Below are positions 44,539 to 54,139 of a stretch of 64,000 nt of DNA, in pieces; positions within the stretch are counted from its first letter, which is position 1; each line of letters starts with the position of its first letter. The translations under genes were made by a program, and so were the position numbers. The notes below the pieces were generated by a model, which searched no databases, was not told the DNA's origin, and saw nothing but the letters and a program-made list of their open reading frames with translations. Origin of the DNA: Paracoccaceae bacterium (GTDB lineage: Bacteria; Pseudomonadota; Alphaproteobacteria; Rhodobacterales; Rhodobacteraceae); NCBI GenBank assembly GCA_024742405.1, contig JANSYP010000008.1, positions 103,106 through 167,105 of the forward strand, in the 5' to 3' direction.

Positions 44539-45861
44539 TCACGCCGCTACGCCGGGCCAGTGCGGATGCAACTCGTCGATATAGTAGCGATGCCGGTGTC
44601 GGCCGCCCTCTGACGAATGCGCGCGCAAATGCGGATGGTCTGCCGGCAGCTCCGGGTGAAGATGTTCCGGTTCTTCGATATCGGCCGCGGGCCAGACGCG
44701 CAGCGCGGCAAGGGTCAGCAGCGCACAGGCCGGGCACAGCAGCAGCATTGCCGTGGCCGGTGAGAGAAGCGCCCCCAGCCAGCCCGCCAGCGGGTAGGCC
44801 AGAAGCCAGCCGGCGTGGGAGAGCGCGAACTGCGCAGCAAAAACGGCCGGCCGGTTCTCCTGCACCGCCGACCGAGCGATCACAATTCCGCCGGGCGTGA
44901 GTACCAACGATCCGGCGGCCCCGAAGGCCAACCAGAGGGCCATCAGCCCCCCAAGCGGCAGGTTGAGCGCGACCAGCACGCCCAGACTGGCAAAGCAGAA
45001 GGCACCCGTGGCCATCACGCGCCGCTCGTCGCTCATCTCCACCAGGCGCGGCACGATGAGCGCCATGCCCGCCGCGCCGAGGCCGTAACAGGCCATCTGC
45101 CACGTATAGATGCTCTCCGCCGCGTTGAAGCGCGATCCCGCATAGATGACCGTGTTGACGAAGACCCAGGCCATGGCGAGGCTGACGGCAAACTGGATGA
45201 GCCACAGCCCGCGCAGGCGTGGCGTGCGCGCATAGATCCGCATGCCCCGCGTGAGCCGCTCCAGGAAGGGGCTTTTGGCCGGGCGCACCACCCCTGGCAA
45301 CCGGGTCAGCATCAAGGCCGCGACCGAGCCGCAAAAGCTGAGACTGGCGAGAAAGAAGAGATCCCCTGCCACCAGCAGGGTCAGCGCAACCGCTGCGATG
45401 ACTGGGCTGAGCACCGCTTCGAGCGTGTAGGCGACGCGCGACCAAGCCAGAGCCCGCACATAGGTGGCCTCATCGGGCAGGATTTCGGTCAAGACCGCCT
45501 GAAAGAGCGGCGTGAAGCCCGAGGACACGGCGAAAAAGAGAAAGGCGAGCCCAGCCACCTGCAGCGGCGTGTCCGCAAACCCCATGCAGGCCACAAGCGC
45601 CAGCCGCAGGATGTCGATGGTGACCAGCACGAGGCGCCTGGGCAGCGCTGATGTCAGCGGCTCGGCCAACGGCGCCACCAGCACATAGGCCACCATCTTG
45701 AGCGCCAGGATCCCGCCCAGGATCGGTCCGCCCATGTTCACACCACCGAATTCGAACGCGCTCAGCGACAGCGACACCGTCATTACGCCGATCCCCAACA
45801 GCGAGAAAACCTGCGCCGCGAAGAGTTTGCGAAACTCGGGATGGTGCAGGGGCGAACTCAA
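44539..45861 (-). CDS. Major facilitator superfamily transporter with His-rich tail
   Basis: The 440-residue protein has 12 hydrophobic segments in two halves, as in exporter-type MFS carriers. The last about 45 residues are hydrophilic and rich in His (HLHPELPADHPHLRAH, then GGRHRHRYY and HPHWPG), which could bind a metal ion. The start overlaps the stop of the class V enzyme gene (ATGA). It probably exports a product or takes up a related compound. No substrate is evident. Confidence 0.85.
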   Translation of the reverse strand: MSSPLHHPEFRKLFAAQVFSLLGIGVMTVSLSLSAFEFGGVNMGGPILGGILALKMVAYVLVAPLAEPLTSALPRRLVLVTIDILRLALVACMGFADTPLQVAGLAFLFFAVSSGFTPLFQAVLTEILPDEATYVRALAWSRVAYTLEAVLSPVIAAVALTLLVAGDLFFLASLSFCGSVAALMLTRLPGVVRPAKSPFLERLTRGMRIYARTPRLRGLWLIQFAVSLAMAWVFVNTVIYAGSRFNAAESIYTWQMACYGLGAAGMALIVPRLVEMSDERRVMATGAFCFASLGVLVALNLPLGGLMALWLAFGAAGSLVLTPGGIVIARSAVQENRPAVFAAQFALSHAGWLLAYPLAGWLGALLSPATAMLLLCPACALLTLAALRVWPAADIEEPEHLHPELPADHPHLRAHSSEGGRHRHRYYIDELHPHWPGVAA

Positions 45862-47345
45862 GCAGAAGCCCCTTCTTTGCTGCTGGCTGCATTGGCAACG
45901 GTGGGCGATGTGGTGCGCGAAACGAACCGCGCATTACGCGTATCGACCTGATAATCGACCAGATAATCCGACGCGCAGGAGGCCAGTTCATCAACCTTTG
46001 CGATAATCAGTTCGGCCTTCTCATCGCACATCAGTGCCGAGATGTTCAACCTGATCCAGCCGGGCTTTTCGGTTTCCAGGCCGTGTTCGATCGCTTTCCG
46101 CGTCCGTTCGGAACTGGCCCGGTCGAGTCCGAGCAGGCGATGCGCATAGGAGCCCGCGCAAGCGCAGCCGCCGCGTGCCTGAATACCGTGCAGATCGCTC
46201 AGAAGCCGGGTGAAGAACTGGTGATGCACGTAGCCACCCTTGCCATCGCGCACGCGAAACGAAAATAGCGGCAGGCTGGGCGCAAGAGGGTTGCCAAGGA
46301 GCTCGATGGCCGGGTTCTCGCGCCAGACCGACAGCGCCCGCTCGCGCAACGTGGCATGGCGACGATCCAGCCAGTCCTGTCCCATCGCCTCCTTGACCAA
46401 CATCACGAGTGCGGCCCGGATATCGCCGACAACATTCGGAGTTCCGGCTTCCTCGCGATGGGAAATGTTGCGGGAGTAGACATGGGACCAGGGCGACACG
46501 AACGACACCGTGCCGCCGCCGGGGAGGGTGGGTATGTCGCGCCGTACAATGCCATCGCGTATCACCATGACCCCCGATGCGCTCGGCCCACCGGGAAATT
46601 TGTGCGTCGAGAACACGATAGCGTCTTTCTCGCGGTCCGTACTCGCCTGCATGTCCATCGCGATATAAGGGGCGCCGCAGGCATAGTCCCAGATCGCCAG
46701 CGCGCCGTAGCGTTTGAGCAGGCGGGTGACAGGATCGGGATCCGTCAGAATACCGGTGACGTTGGACGCCGCCGAAAACGCCCCGACGATCAGCTCAGCC
46801 GTTTCAGCCCTCTGCAGCTCCGTTTCGAGCACGCCCATGTCGGGGCCACCGGTCGCGGCTTCGGGGATCTCGACGGTCTCTGCCCCGCTTTCGCGCCAGG
46901 GCAGAAGATTGGAATGATGCTCATAGGGTCCGACCAGAACGACGACGCGCGCCCCGCGGGCCGTCATGGCCGGGATGTCGAGCAGGTTCACCATCCGGTT
47001 CAGGCCGTTGGTCGCCCCGGAGCCGGTGAAGACCACGCTGAAATCATCCGTTGCACCGGTGAGGCGGGCGATTTCTGCCCGCGCACTCTCGCGCAAGCGC
47101 GTCGAGAAGGCGCCGCAATAGGAGGCTTCGGTGTGGCTGTTGGCATAGAAGGGCAGCACCTCGTCGCGGATGAAATCCTCAATCTGCGCCAGGGCGCGCC
47201 CCGACGCCACATAGTCGGCATAAATCAGGGGTTTGCGTCCGTAGGGGCCCGGAATCGTGGCAGACGCACCGAGCAGCCCGTCGCGCAACTCTTCGATCAG
47301 GTGATCGGACTGCAGCGAACTCTTGAAAGATTCGATCGGTGTCAT
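45858..47345 (-). CDS. Class V aminotransferase / cysteine desulfurase-like PLP enzyme
   Basis: The 495-residue fold-type I enzyme has the PLP Lys in FSTHKFPGGPSASGVM, the cofactor-binding Asp in AIWDYACGAPY and the phosphate-binding TGSGATNGLNRM. It also has a Cys-rich loop, GIQARGGCACAGSYAHRLLG, with the Cys seen in cysteine desulfurases. The family includes desulfurases, isopenicillin N epimerase-like and aminotransferase enzymes, so the reaction is open. The ATG at 47345 has AGGAG upstream. It heads the ten-gene run and is divergent from the Lrp gene. Confidence 0.85.
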   Translation of the reverse strand: MTPIESFKSSLQSDHLIEELRDGLLGASATIPGPYGRKPLIYADYVASGRALAQIEDFIRDEVLPFYANSHTEASYCGAFSTRLRESARAEIARLTGATDDFSVVFTGSGATNGLNRMVNLLDIPAMTARGARVVVLVGPYEHHSNLLPWRESGAETVEIPEAATGGPDMGVLETELQRAETAELIVGAFSAASNVTGILTDPDPVTRLLKRYGALAIWDYACGAPYIAMDMQASTDREKDAIVFSTHKFPGGPSASGVMVIRDGIVRRDIPTLPGGGTVSFVSPWSHVYSRNISHREEAGTPNVVGDIRAALVMLVKEAMGQDWLDRRHATLRERALSVWRENPAIELLGNPLAPSLPLFSFRVRDGKGGYVHHQFFTRLLSDLHGIQARGGCACAGSYAHRLLGLDRASSERTRKAIEHGLETEKPGWIRLNISALMCDEKAELIIAKVDELASCASDYLVDYQVDTRNARFVSRTTSPTVANAASSKEGASA

Positions 47346-47446
47346 CGTAGCCCGGGGCTCCTGGCGGGGATTTGTACAAGAGGCAATTTTGACAACAGAA
47401 GGGCAAAAATCATCCCTCAATTCAGCGTGGAAACTCACCATGATCT

Positions 47447-47456
47447 ATCATATGAT
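47447..47456. promoter_or_regulatory. AT-rich palindrome upstream of lrp
   Basis: ATCATATGAT is a perfect 10-bp palindrome 7-16 bp before the lrp start, flanked by two copies of GATCT. It is a plausible Lrp/AsnC operator for self-control and for the divergent run. The shared intergenic region is 117 bp. Confidence 0.4.
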
Positions 47457-47462
47457 CTCAAA

Positions 47463-47936
47463 ATGATGCTAAATATCGATCATATAGACTGCCAGCTTCT
47501 CAAGGAGCTGCAACGGGACTCGTCACGCTCTCAGCGGGCCTTGAGCGAAAAGGTCGGCCTGTCGCAGAATGCCTGCTGGCGCCGCCTCAAAGCACTGGAA
47601 GAGGCGGGGGTCATCCGCAATCGCACCGTCGTGCTCGACCGCGAATTGCTGGGCGCGGGGCTGGTCGTGTTTGTGATGATCCGCACGCGGCATCACTCCG
47701 CGGCGTGGCTGGAACATTTTCGGCGGCACGTCTCAAAGATCGAAGATGTCGTCGATTTCTTCCGTATCGGTGGCGAGTACGACTACCTGCTTAAGATCGT
47801 GACCCGGGACATGACCAGTTACGACGCCTGCTACCGCCAGCTCATCGCTGATATCGAGCTCGAAACGGTCACGTCCCTTTTTGCGATGGAAGCCATCGAA
47901 GAGCAGCGCCCCATTCCGTTGCGCCCGACACGCTAG
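47463..47936 (+). CDS. Lrp/AsnC family transcriptional regulator
   Basis: The 157-residue protein has an N-terminal helix-turn-helix (ALSEKVGLSQNACWRRLKAL) and a C-terminal RAM effector domain (YDYLLKIVTRDMTSYDACY). These regulators sense amino acids. It is divergent from the class V PLP enzyme gene and most likely controls that ten-gene run. The ATG at 47463 is followed by a second ATG; both fit. Confidence 0.9.
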   Translation: MMLNIDHIDCQLLKELQRDSSRSQRALSEKVGLSQNACWRRLKALEEAGVIRNRTVVLDRELLGAGLVVFVMIRTRHHSAAWLEHFRRHVSKIEDVVDFFRIGGEYDYLLKIVTRDMTSYDACYRQLIADIELETVTSLFAMEAIEEQRPIPLRPTR

Positions 47937-48269
47937 CACCGCCCATCGGTTTGGTGCCGGCGGCGAAGGCCATTCCGGTTCCCAACTGTACTGCCGGATA
48001 CTGCGGATTGAGCGTCGCTCGGAAGTCGGAGCGCGCCCGCTCGCGTCATCCGGTCTGCACGCCCCGCGTTGGGGTGCATTCAGTCCTGCCGATTGGGCGC
48101 AGGGCGCCAGGTTTCCGCGCGACGCACGCTTACTGCTGTCGTTGTAGCACTCCCTCCGATCCTCGGTCCGGTTGCGATCACATTGCGTGAAAGGAACGCA
48201 AATCACGTCCCACCATTCGGGCCGGCGTTGGCTGTTCCAGGGCGAAACGGAACGTAATCCTACGCACGA
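47937..48269. other. 333-bp region without a supportable gene
   Basis: Between the lrp stop and the first broken gene. Short frames only, none with family resemblance; it probably contains decayed sequence. Confidence 0.45.
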
Positions 48270-48696
48270 TCGTGCCAATCGTCAGCCTCAGCGATCTCTC
48301 GCCCGGAGCAGGCGCCGAGGCGGGATACGGTAACAAGATCCAGGGTCTTTTCTTTTCGCCCAAGGCTCCTTCGCGCGGTGGGTTGATCTGGGATGCAGGG
48401 CCGGTGATCCAAGATCCGACCTCGACCGATACCGCCATTGCCCCTTACCAGTGGGGTGGCGGCATAACGGCCGTTTGGCTGAAGCAGGATGGCCCCGGGA
48501 TCTACGGTGCGCTGGCCAACCACATCTGGTCCATTTGCGACCTCCTTCAGCTAAAACAGCGAACCCAACTATGACCGAGAGGATGACGACTGTTCAGTAC
48601 CGATCAACGTCACAGTCGGTCGCGTGGTAAAGCCCGGCAAATGCCCCGTGCAGTTCATGGGCGGCGCCCGGTATCGGGCCACTTCACCGGAGGACG
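48270..48696 (+). pseudogene. Remnant of an outer-membrane transporter gene (phenol-degradation meta-pathway family)
   Basis: One frame (48270-48560) reads GYGNKIQGLFFSPKAPSRGG, then GPVIQDPTSTD and QWGGGITAVW. A second frame (48577-48696) reads SVPINVTVGRVVKPGKCPVQ and GGARYRATSPEDG. These are successive parts of one barrel-transporter family, broken by a frameshift and a loss between them, and without N- or C-terminal ends. The family recognition rests on these blocks. Confidence 0.6.
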
Positions 48697-49055
48697 GAAG
48701 CCGACGAGACATCTGCGATTGTCGGCTGGGTGAGCAACGCCTTCCCGACCGTGGTCGCAGTGTTCGGCTGTCCCACAAGAAAACGGGTGTCCGGAAACTT
48801 CGCCCGGGCCGAGTCGCTTTGGCGATGCGGCGAGACAAAGGCGATTTCCGCCGGGCACCAATCCGCACCCGCGAAGCTTTCGATCGCGGTGATCGTGCCC
48901 TGAACGTTGAGCCATTCCGCAGACGTGACGAACGGATGCGCGCGCGTCCGCGCTATCTCGATGATCACCCGCAGGTTGGGTCCTTCGCTCCGGAGCTCCG
49001 TACGCACGTCGCCGTCCTCACGCGCAGCGAAGCGCGTGAAGGCGCGCGGGCGCAT
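48684..49055 (-). pseudogene. Possible remnant of an AraC-type regulator effector domain
   Basis: A minus-strand frame (up to 123 codons) reads GPNLRVIIEIARTRAHPF, then TAIESFAGADWCPAEIAFVS and PDTRFLVGQPNTATTV. This resembles the N-terminal ligand-binding part of AraC-family regulators of the ArabinoseBD type. No DNA-binding domain follows. It overlaps the tail of the transporter remnant. The evidence is modest. Confidence 0.4.
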
Positions 49056-49119
49056 CAGGCCAGACGGTGCATTGGCAAGCGCGGTTTGAAACGGCCGGCT
49101 AGGTACCCGCGGCGATGCG

Positions 49120-49756
49120 TGCTGGGCGCCGAGGAAATCTGGCGCGCCCTGCGAGACGTGGTTTCAAAGCGTCGGGGCGGAAAGCGGCGATGTCGTCATC
49201 TTCGAAAAACTCATGGAGTCCAATTCGCTGTTTCTGACGGCGAACGCAGATACGGTCTGCTACTTGGCCCGGCTCGACCTGTCGGACGGGCCGATCGTGA
49301 TCGACCAACCGTCGGGCGGGCTCGGCACGATCGAAGATTCTTTGTTTTCCTGGGTGATCGATATTGGCCGGCCGAGATCGGACCGCGGTCTGGGAGGCAA
49401 ACACCTGATCGTCGCGCCGTAACATGACGGACAGTGGCTCCAGGGCGGCATTTTCCATTGCCTATACGCTCGACAGCGCTGGGATGATCATGAACCTGCC
49501 CGAAGTCGGGTCCCAAAACCTGATCGGCTTATTAGACGCGGACGGAAATCCCTATGACGGATCCGGGACTTGCAAGGTAATGCGGCCCAAGGACACTCCG
49601 GCGAAGGCCTTCTGGTCCGTAACACTCAATGACAACCAGACAAGGTCAATGCTGCAGGTGCCGCAGAAATGCCGACGGTCCGGCATCCAATCCTATCTGA
49701 CCCCCGCCGCCACGGCGGTCCTATACCGAATTTCTTCGACAAGCCCGGGCAACTGA
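49120..49756 (+). pseudogene. Broken DUF1254/DUF1214 domain protein gene
   Basis: The frame 49120-49422 encodes WFQSVGAESGDVVIFEKLME, LFLTANADTV and DLSDGPIVIDQP, the DUF1254 part, and ends at a TAA. After a large loss the next frame (from 49424) gives AYTLDSAGMIMNLPEVGSQ and FWSVTLNDNQTRSML, the DUF1214 part. Both parts are normally joined in one protein of about 470 residues. The N-terminus and the final residues are also missing. Confidence 0.72.
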
Positions 49757-50586
49757 GCGGGGTCGAACTGGTCGAGTAGGTCGAGTCCCGTCGGGTTGGT
49801 TGCGATCGAAACCGGCCTTCCGCCCCTAGGCGAGAATATTGGCCTCAACAGAATCGTGCGCATGAACCAGCCCGGTTTTCAGAGCCTGGAATCCCGGACC
49901 GCGCTCAAGGTGGCGCGGTCCGGATGAGCAGATGGCTCTCTGTGAGCCCCATTGGTGCGTCTTGGTGGGACCGGGACGGTCGATATCGAGCCGTTTGCCC
50001 GGCAATCGACCCAGTGGCGATGTCACGGCTCACTCTCGCAGAGCCACCATGGGTCAACGTCCTTCGGGCCATTGGCCTCTCTTGTGACATTACGCTGTCC
50101 TACTGCGCCCGGTCGGCCGCGAAACGTTTTGATCTTCCTTGGCCGTCTTCGTGCACCGTTCACTCTCTCTCTCGCCGGAGTTTTGCGCGGAAACACTCCC
50201 TCTGCTTGGACCAGCCCCGAGGGCAACGTCCCATCTGGAGGTCTCAGGTAGTCGCGGTCCGGTTTTTGGAGAAGGTCATAGAGACGACCGCTCTGTGCGA
50301 TGAGATGTCAGTTCGGCTCTGGCACACTCTCCAAACGTAGTTCTGACGCCCCAGATCGGTGCCTGCTCACGGTACGTGATCGGAATTGGGGCGGCGGTGA
50401 CGGTGTCGCGAATGACACCGACATTTCTGGCGTTTGGAGGCTGGGTTGCCTCCGGACCCGCGCGGATTTCACCCCGTGCAGCGTTGTCGGTCGGCAGAGC
50501 CACTTCGTGTGGCGGAAGCAACTCGGGGGTTGTAGCGTGGCGATGAAGCGAACCGCAGGCAACGCTGGACAGCAGGGAACCGCCGG
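49757..50586. other. 830-bp region without a supportable gene
   Basis: No frame shows a credible start or family match. The only structure I can support is the inverted repeat at 50401-50420, listed separately. The region looks like decayed sequence continuous with the broken genes before it. Confidence 0.45.
50401..50420. promoter_or_regulatory. Inverted repeat upstream of the FAD oxidoreductase gene
   Basis: Arms CGGTGTC and GACACCG are separated by GCGAAT and lie about 167 bp before the start of the next gene. It could be an operator of a GntR- or similar dimer, but distance and regulator are unresolved. Confidence 0.3.
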
Positions 50587-51951
50587 ATGCGTAAGATCAC
50601 AGAACCCGCACGGCAGGTGGATGTCGTTTTTGAAACGGATGTCATCGTCGTCGGGTCCGGCCCGGCGGGGCTTGCGGCCGCACTTTCTGCGGCGCGCGCT
50701 GGTGTCGATGTCGCCCTGGTGGAGCGGTTCGGCTGCTTTGGCGGCAATATCACCGCGGTCGGGGTCGAGGGCTTCGCCTGGTACCGCCACGAGGCCACGA
50801 TCGAGGCTGGCGGGATCGGCCGTGAATTCGAGGAACGGGCGAAAGAGATGGGTGCGGCTGTTCCCGAAAGCCAGTCGCTCAGCTACGAGCTCGACAGCGA
50901 AGGGTTCAAGATCGTCGCCGACAGGATGGTCGAAGAGGCCGGGGTTCATCCGATGCTGCACCGCCAGTTCGTGGCGCCCGTCATGGACGGTGAACGGATC
51001 ACCGGCATCATCACGGAGTCAAAGGCCGGGCGCGAAGCGATCCTGGGAAAGGTCGTCATCGACGCCACCGGCGACGCAGACGTCGCCCATCGCGCTGGCG
51101 CGCCGACCAGTATGACGCCGCGCGAATCCATGATGGCGGCCTCGGTGATGTTCCACCTCGCAGGCGTCGACAAGAGAGCATTCATGGACGGGGTCAGATC
51201 CGATCCTCAGACCTACAAGGATTGGGGTGGCGGGGGCGAATGGACGATCGAGACCACCGGCAAGGAAGACGACATGTTTTCGCCCTTCATCAAGAAGCCC
51301 TTTGATCAAGCCATCGCGGAAGGGCTGATCCCGCCGCACCTCAACACGATCGCAGGCACATGGGGCGCGGTACATGACACCGGTGAACTGACCTACATGA
51401 ACCTGATTCACCTCGACGAGATAGACGGCACCGATCCCGACAGCCTGACACGGGGCGAAATCGAGGGGCGCCGCCAGGCGATGCTCGCCGTGGAAGCGCT
51501 GCGCCGCTTCATGCCCGGCTGCGGCGGGGCGCGGCTGCGGAATTTCGGGATGACCGTCGGCATCCGCGACACGCGAAAGATCGATGCCGTCTACAACATG
51601 ACCGAAAGCGACGTACGCGAGCAGGGGCGGTTCGAGGACTCCATCGGGATCTATCCCGAGTTCATCGATGGCTATGGCATCCTGATCCTGCCCACCACCG
51701 GGCGCTACATGCAGCTTCCCTATCGGTCGATGTTGCCAAAGAGCGTCAAGGGTCTGTTGGTGGCCGGACGATCGACGGGCGGCGACCGGGTCGCCCATGC
51801 TGCGACGCGCAACATGTCCTGCTGTGCGGTCGTGGGCCAGGCCGGGGGGGCGGCTGCAGCGCAGGTCGTGAAGTCGAACCGCGATTTTGACGATGTGGAT
51901 CTGACGGCCGTCAGGTCGGAGCTGGACCGCCAGGGCATGCGCGTCGACTGA
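50587..51951 (+). CDS. FAD-dependent oxidoreductase (FAD_oxidored family)
   Basis: The 454-residue protein has an N-terminal dinucleotide-binding motif (DVIVVGSGPAGLAAALSAA, about 18-36). It also has RFGCFGGNITAVGVE, VIDATGDADVAHRAG and the closing LLVAGRSTGGDRVAHAATRN, which are characteristic of the FAD_oxidored family. Their substrates are mostly unknown. It is convergent with the amine oxidase-like gene, 9 bp apart, and not obviously in an operon. AGGGAAC precedes the ATG. Confidence 0.86.
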   Translation: MRKITEPARQVDVVFETDVIVVGSGPAGLAAALSAARAGVDVALVERFGCFGGNITAVGVEGFAWYRHEATIEAGGIGREFEERAKEMGAAVPESQSLSYELDSEGFKIVADRMVEEAGVHPMLHRQFVAPVMDGERITGIITESKAGREAILGKVVIDATGDADVAHRAGAPTSMTPRESMMAASVMFHLAGVDKRAFMDGVRSDPQTYKDWGGGGEWTIETTGKEDDMFSPFIKKPFDQAIAEGLIPPHLNTIAGTWGAVHDTGELTYMNLIHLDEIDGTDPDSLTRGEIEGRRQAMLAVEALRRFMPGCGGARLRNFGMTVGIRDTRKIDAVYNMTESDVREQGRFEDSIGIYPEFIDGYGILILPTTGRYMQLPYRSMLPKSVKGLLVAGRSTGGDRVAHAATRNMSCCAVVGQAGGAAAAQVVKSNRDFDDVDLTAVRSELDRQGMRVD

Positions 51952-51960
51952 CGCGTCCCG

Positions 51961-53256
51961 TCACCAGCCGAACCTGTCGCGAAGACGGTAGGCGAGAACG
52001 GAAGGCGCCAGAAACCACGGCGTTCCGGAGTAGAAAGGCCGCGTCGGGTTGGGGATCGCGTCAAAGGCGGTCTCAGCATCGTCGAGCCCGGCTGCGCGCC
52101 GGCCGATCTTCATGCCGAGATACCCGGCCATGCCCACGCCGGAGCCACAATAGCCCATCGCGTAAAAGAGCCCCGCGTCCTCGCCGCAATGCATGAGGGC
52201 ATCGAAACTGTAGGCGACTGTGCCGCTCCAGGAATGGCTGATCCGCGTCCCGGCCAGGCCCGGAAACAGCCGGACCAGTTCGGCCAGCAGGATCGGACCG
52301 GTCCGGCGGGTGTCGGTTTCGCGCAATGATACGCGGCCTCCGAACAGAACCCGGGTCCTGTCTGGCGAAGGGCGGTAGTAGTAAACGAGCTTTCGGGTGT
52401 CCGACAGGATCCGGTCGGTCGGAAAGAGGCTGTCCATGAGATCGACCGGAATGGGTTCGGTGGCAATGACATATGATCCGATGGGGATCACGCGGCGCCG
52501 GTGCCACGGTGAGAGCGGACCGCTGTAGCCGTTGGTGGCCAAAATCACCTTGCCGGCCCGAATCTTGCCCATTTCGGACCGCAATTGGAAACCGGGTGCC
52601 CGGCGCTCCAGTTCCGTCACCTGGCAGTGCGGCACCACGTGCACCCCAGCCGCGCGGCAAAGCCCGAGCAACGCGCGGTGGTACTTTCCTGGATCCAGAC
52701 TCGCGTGCCGCGGAAACACGGCTCCACCGAAATAGGCCTCCGTTCCGAGTTCCGTGACCATCTCGCCACGCGGAACCATGTAGGCACCCGTTTCGAAAGC
52801 GGGGATCGGGGCAGCGATGTCGCGGGCGAGCCTGTCGTAGGTTTTGGCCAGATGCGCACCGTGAAACCTGCCCACGACCTGAAAATCCGCGTCGAGTCGC
52901 TCCTCGGAGATGAAGGCTTCCGTGAAATCGAGCGACGCCTGACCCTCGCGCAGGATCGCGGTGGCTGTGTCCTCGCCGTATCGACCGGCGAGTTTTGCAA
53001 AGGGTGGCTTGATACTCGTCGAGACTTGCCCGCCATTGCGTGTGCTGCAGCCCCAGCCCGGTGCTTCGGCCTCCAGAACGACGGTTGAACGCCCGGCCCG
53101 CGCACACTGGAGCGCGGCGTGCAGACCCGTGTAGCCGGCCCCCACCACGACCACGTCGGCTTCATCGGGAAGGGCGTCACCTGTGGAAGGGTCGGGGGGG
53201 CAAACCTCCCACCAATAGGGTGTGGACTTGGCGTCTTCCGTAAAGGCGGAAGCCAT
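51961..53256 (-). CDS. FAD-dependent amine oxidase (DAO family, gamma-glutamylputrescine oxidase-like)
   Basis: The 431-residue flavoenzyme has the DAO/GlpO fold: VVVGAGYTGLHAALQCARAG (about 36-55), WGCSTRNGGQVSTSI near the flavin, and the C-terminal FYAMGYCGSGVGMAGYLG. It resembles PuuB-type oxidases, which oxidise gamma-glutamylputrescine, and similar amine oxidases. The ATG at 53256 has GGGAGG upstream; a GTG at 53262 lies within that ribosome site. It is last in the second polyamine-type transporter run, so it probably oxidises the imported amine. Confidence 0.86.
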   Translation of the reverse strand: MASAFTEDAKSTPYWWEVCPPDPSTGDALPDEADVVVVGAGYTGLHAALQCARAGRSTVVLEAEAPGWGCSTRNGGQVSTSIKPPFAKLAGRYGEDTATAILREGQASLDFTEAFISEERLDADFQVVGRFHGAHLAKTYDRLARDIAAPIPAFETGAYMVPRGEMVTELGTEAYFGGAVFPRHASLDPGKYHRALLGLCRAAGVHVVPHCQVTELERRAPGFQLRSEMGKIRAGKVILATNGYSGPLSPWHRRRVIPIGSYVIATEPIPVDLMDSLFPTDRILSDTRKLVYYYRPSPDRTRVLFGGRVSLRETDTRRTGPILLAELVRLFPGLAGTRISHSWSGTVAYSFDALMHCGEDAGLFYAMGYCGSGVGMAGYLGMKIGRRAAGLDDAETAFDAIPNPTRPFYSGTPWFLAPSVLAYRLRDRFGW

Positions 53257-53268
53257 TGTCACCTCCCG

Positions 53269-54129
53269 TCACTCGGACGGAGCGGGACGCTGAACAACAA
53301 CGGAAATCAATGCCAGCAGACCCGAGCCGACCATGAGGAAGAAGGAAACGGCGTTCAGGACGGGCGTCGAGCCGACCTTGGCCATACGGTCGTACATGGT
53401 GATGGTCAGCGGGCTCTCCGACCCCACGAGAAAGAGCGTGGTGTTGAAGTTCTCGAACGAGACGAGGAAGGCGACGATTCCGGACGCGATCATTGCCGGC
53501 CGAAGGAACGGCAGCGTGATTGTGAAAAGCACGCGCGCGCGGCCGGCGCCAAGATTGTACGCCGCCTCTTCGAGAGAGAGATCGCACTTGCGCAGCCGTG
53601 CCGTGATGACGAGCGACGTGATCGTCGTGATGAACGAGAACTGTCCCAGCACCACCAGAAACAATCCCGGCCTCAGAAACTCCAACTCTATCCCGAAACG
53701 ATCGTCGGCGGTATTTGCGACATTGCTGGCCAGCACGAGGATCGAGATGCCGAGGATGACCCCGGGAATCACAAGGGGCACGATCATCAGGATGTAGAAG
53801 AAGTTCTTGTAGGGGAACTCCCGCCGCACAAAGAGAAACGCGTTCGTGGTGCCGACGGCAACCGAGAGCGTCGAAACCATGAGCGCGATCACGAACGAAT
53901 AATACAGCCCCCGCAGCAATCGACGGTCGTGGAACATGCCGAGCTTTGGCTCGGTATCGTTGAAGAACCAGTCGAGGGTGAACCCTTGCCAGGGAAGCGA
54001 GGGGAAGAGGGAATCGTTGAACGCGAACGTCCCGGCCGCGACGAGTGGCGCGGCGAGAAAGACGAAAAACGCGACGATGTACGCCTGGTAGCCGAAGAGC
54101 AGCGCCTTGCTGGTGTTTGCCCGTGCCAT
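53269..54129 (-). CDS. ABC transporter permease, PotC-like (second system)
   Basis: The 286-residue permease has six helices and the EAA loop LEEAAYNLGAGRARVLFTITLP. It is the second permease of the 53-57 kb importer. It starts 10 bp after the PotB-like gene and ends 12 bp before the amine oxidase-like gene, consistent with one transcript. Confidence 0.93.
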   Translation of the reverse strand: MARANTSKALLFGYQAYIVAFFVFLAAPLVAAGTFAFNDSLFPSLPWQGFTLDWFFNDTEPKLGMFHDRRLLRGLYYSFVIALMVSTLSVAVGTTNAFLFVRREFPYKNFFYILMIVPLVIPGVILGISILVLASNVANTADDRFGIELEFLRPGLFLVVLGQFSFITTITSLVITARLRKCDLSLEEAAYNLGAGRARVLFTITLPFLRPAMIASGIVAFLVSFENFNTTLFLVGSESPLTITMYDRMAKVGSTPVLNAVSFFLMVGSGLLALISVVVQRPAPSE

Positions 54130-54139
54130 GATCCGCCCC

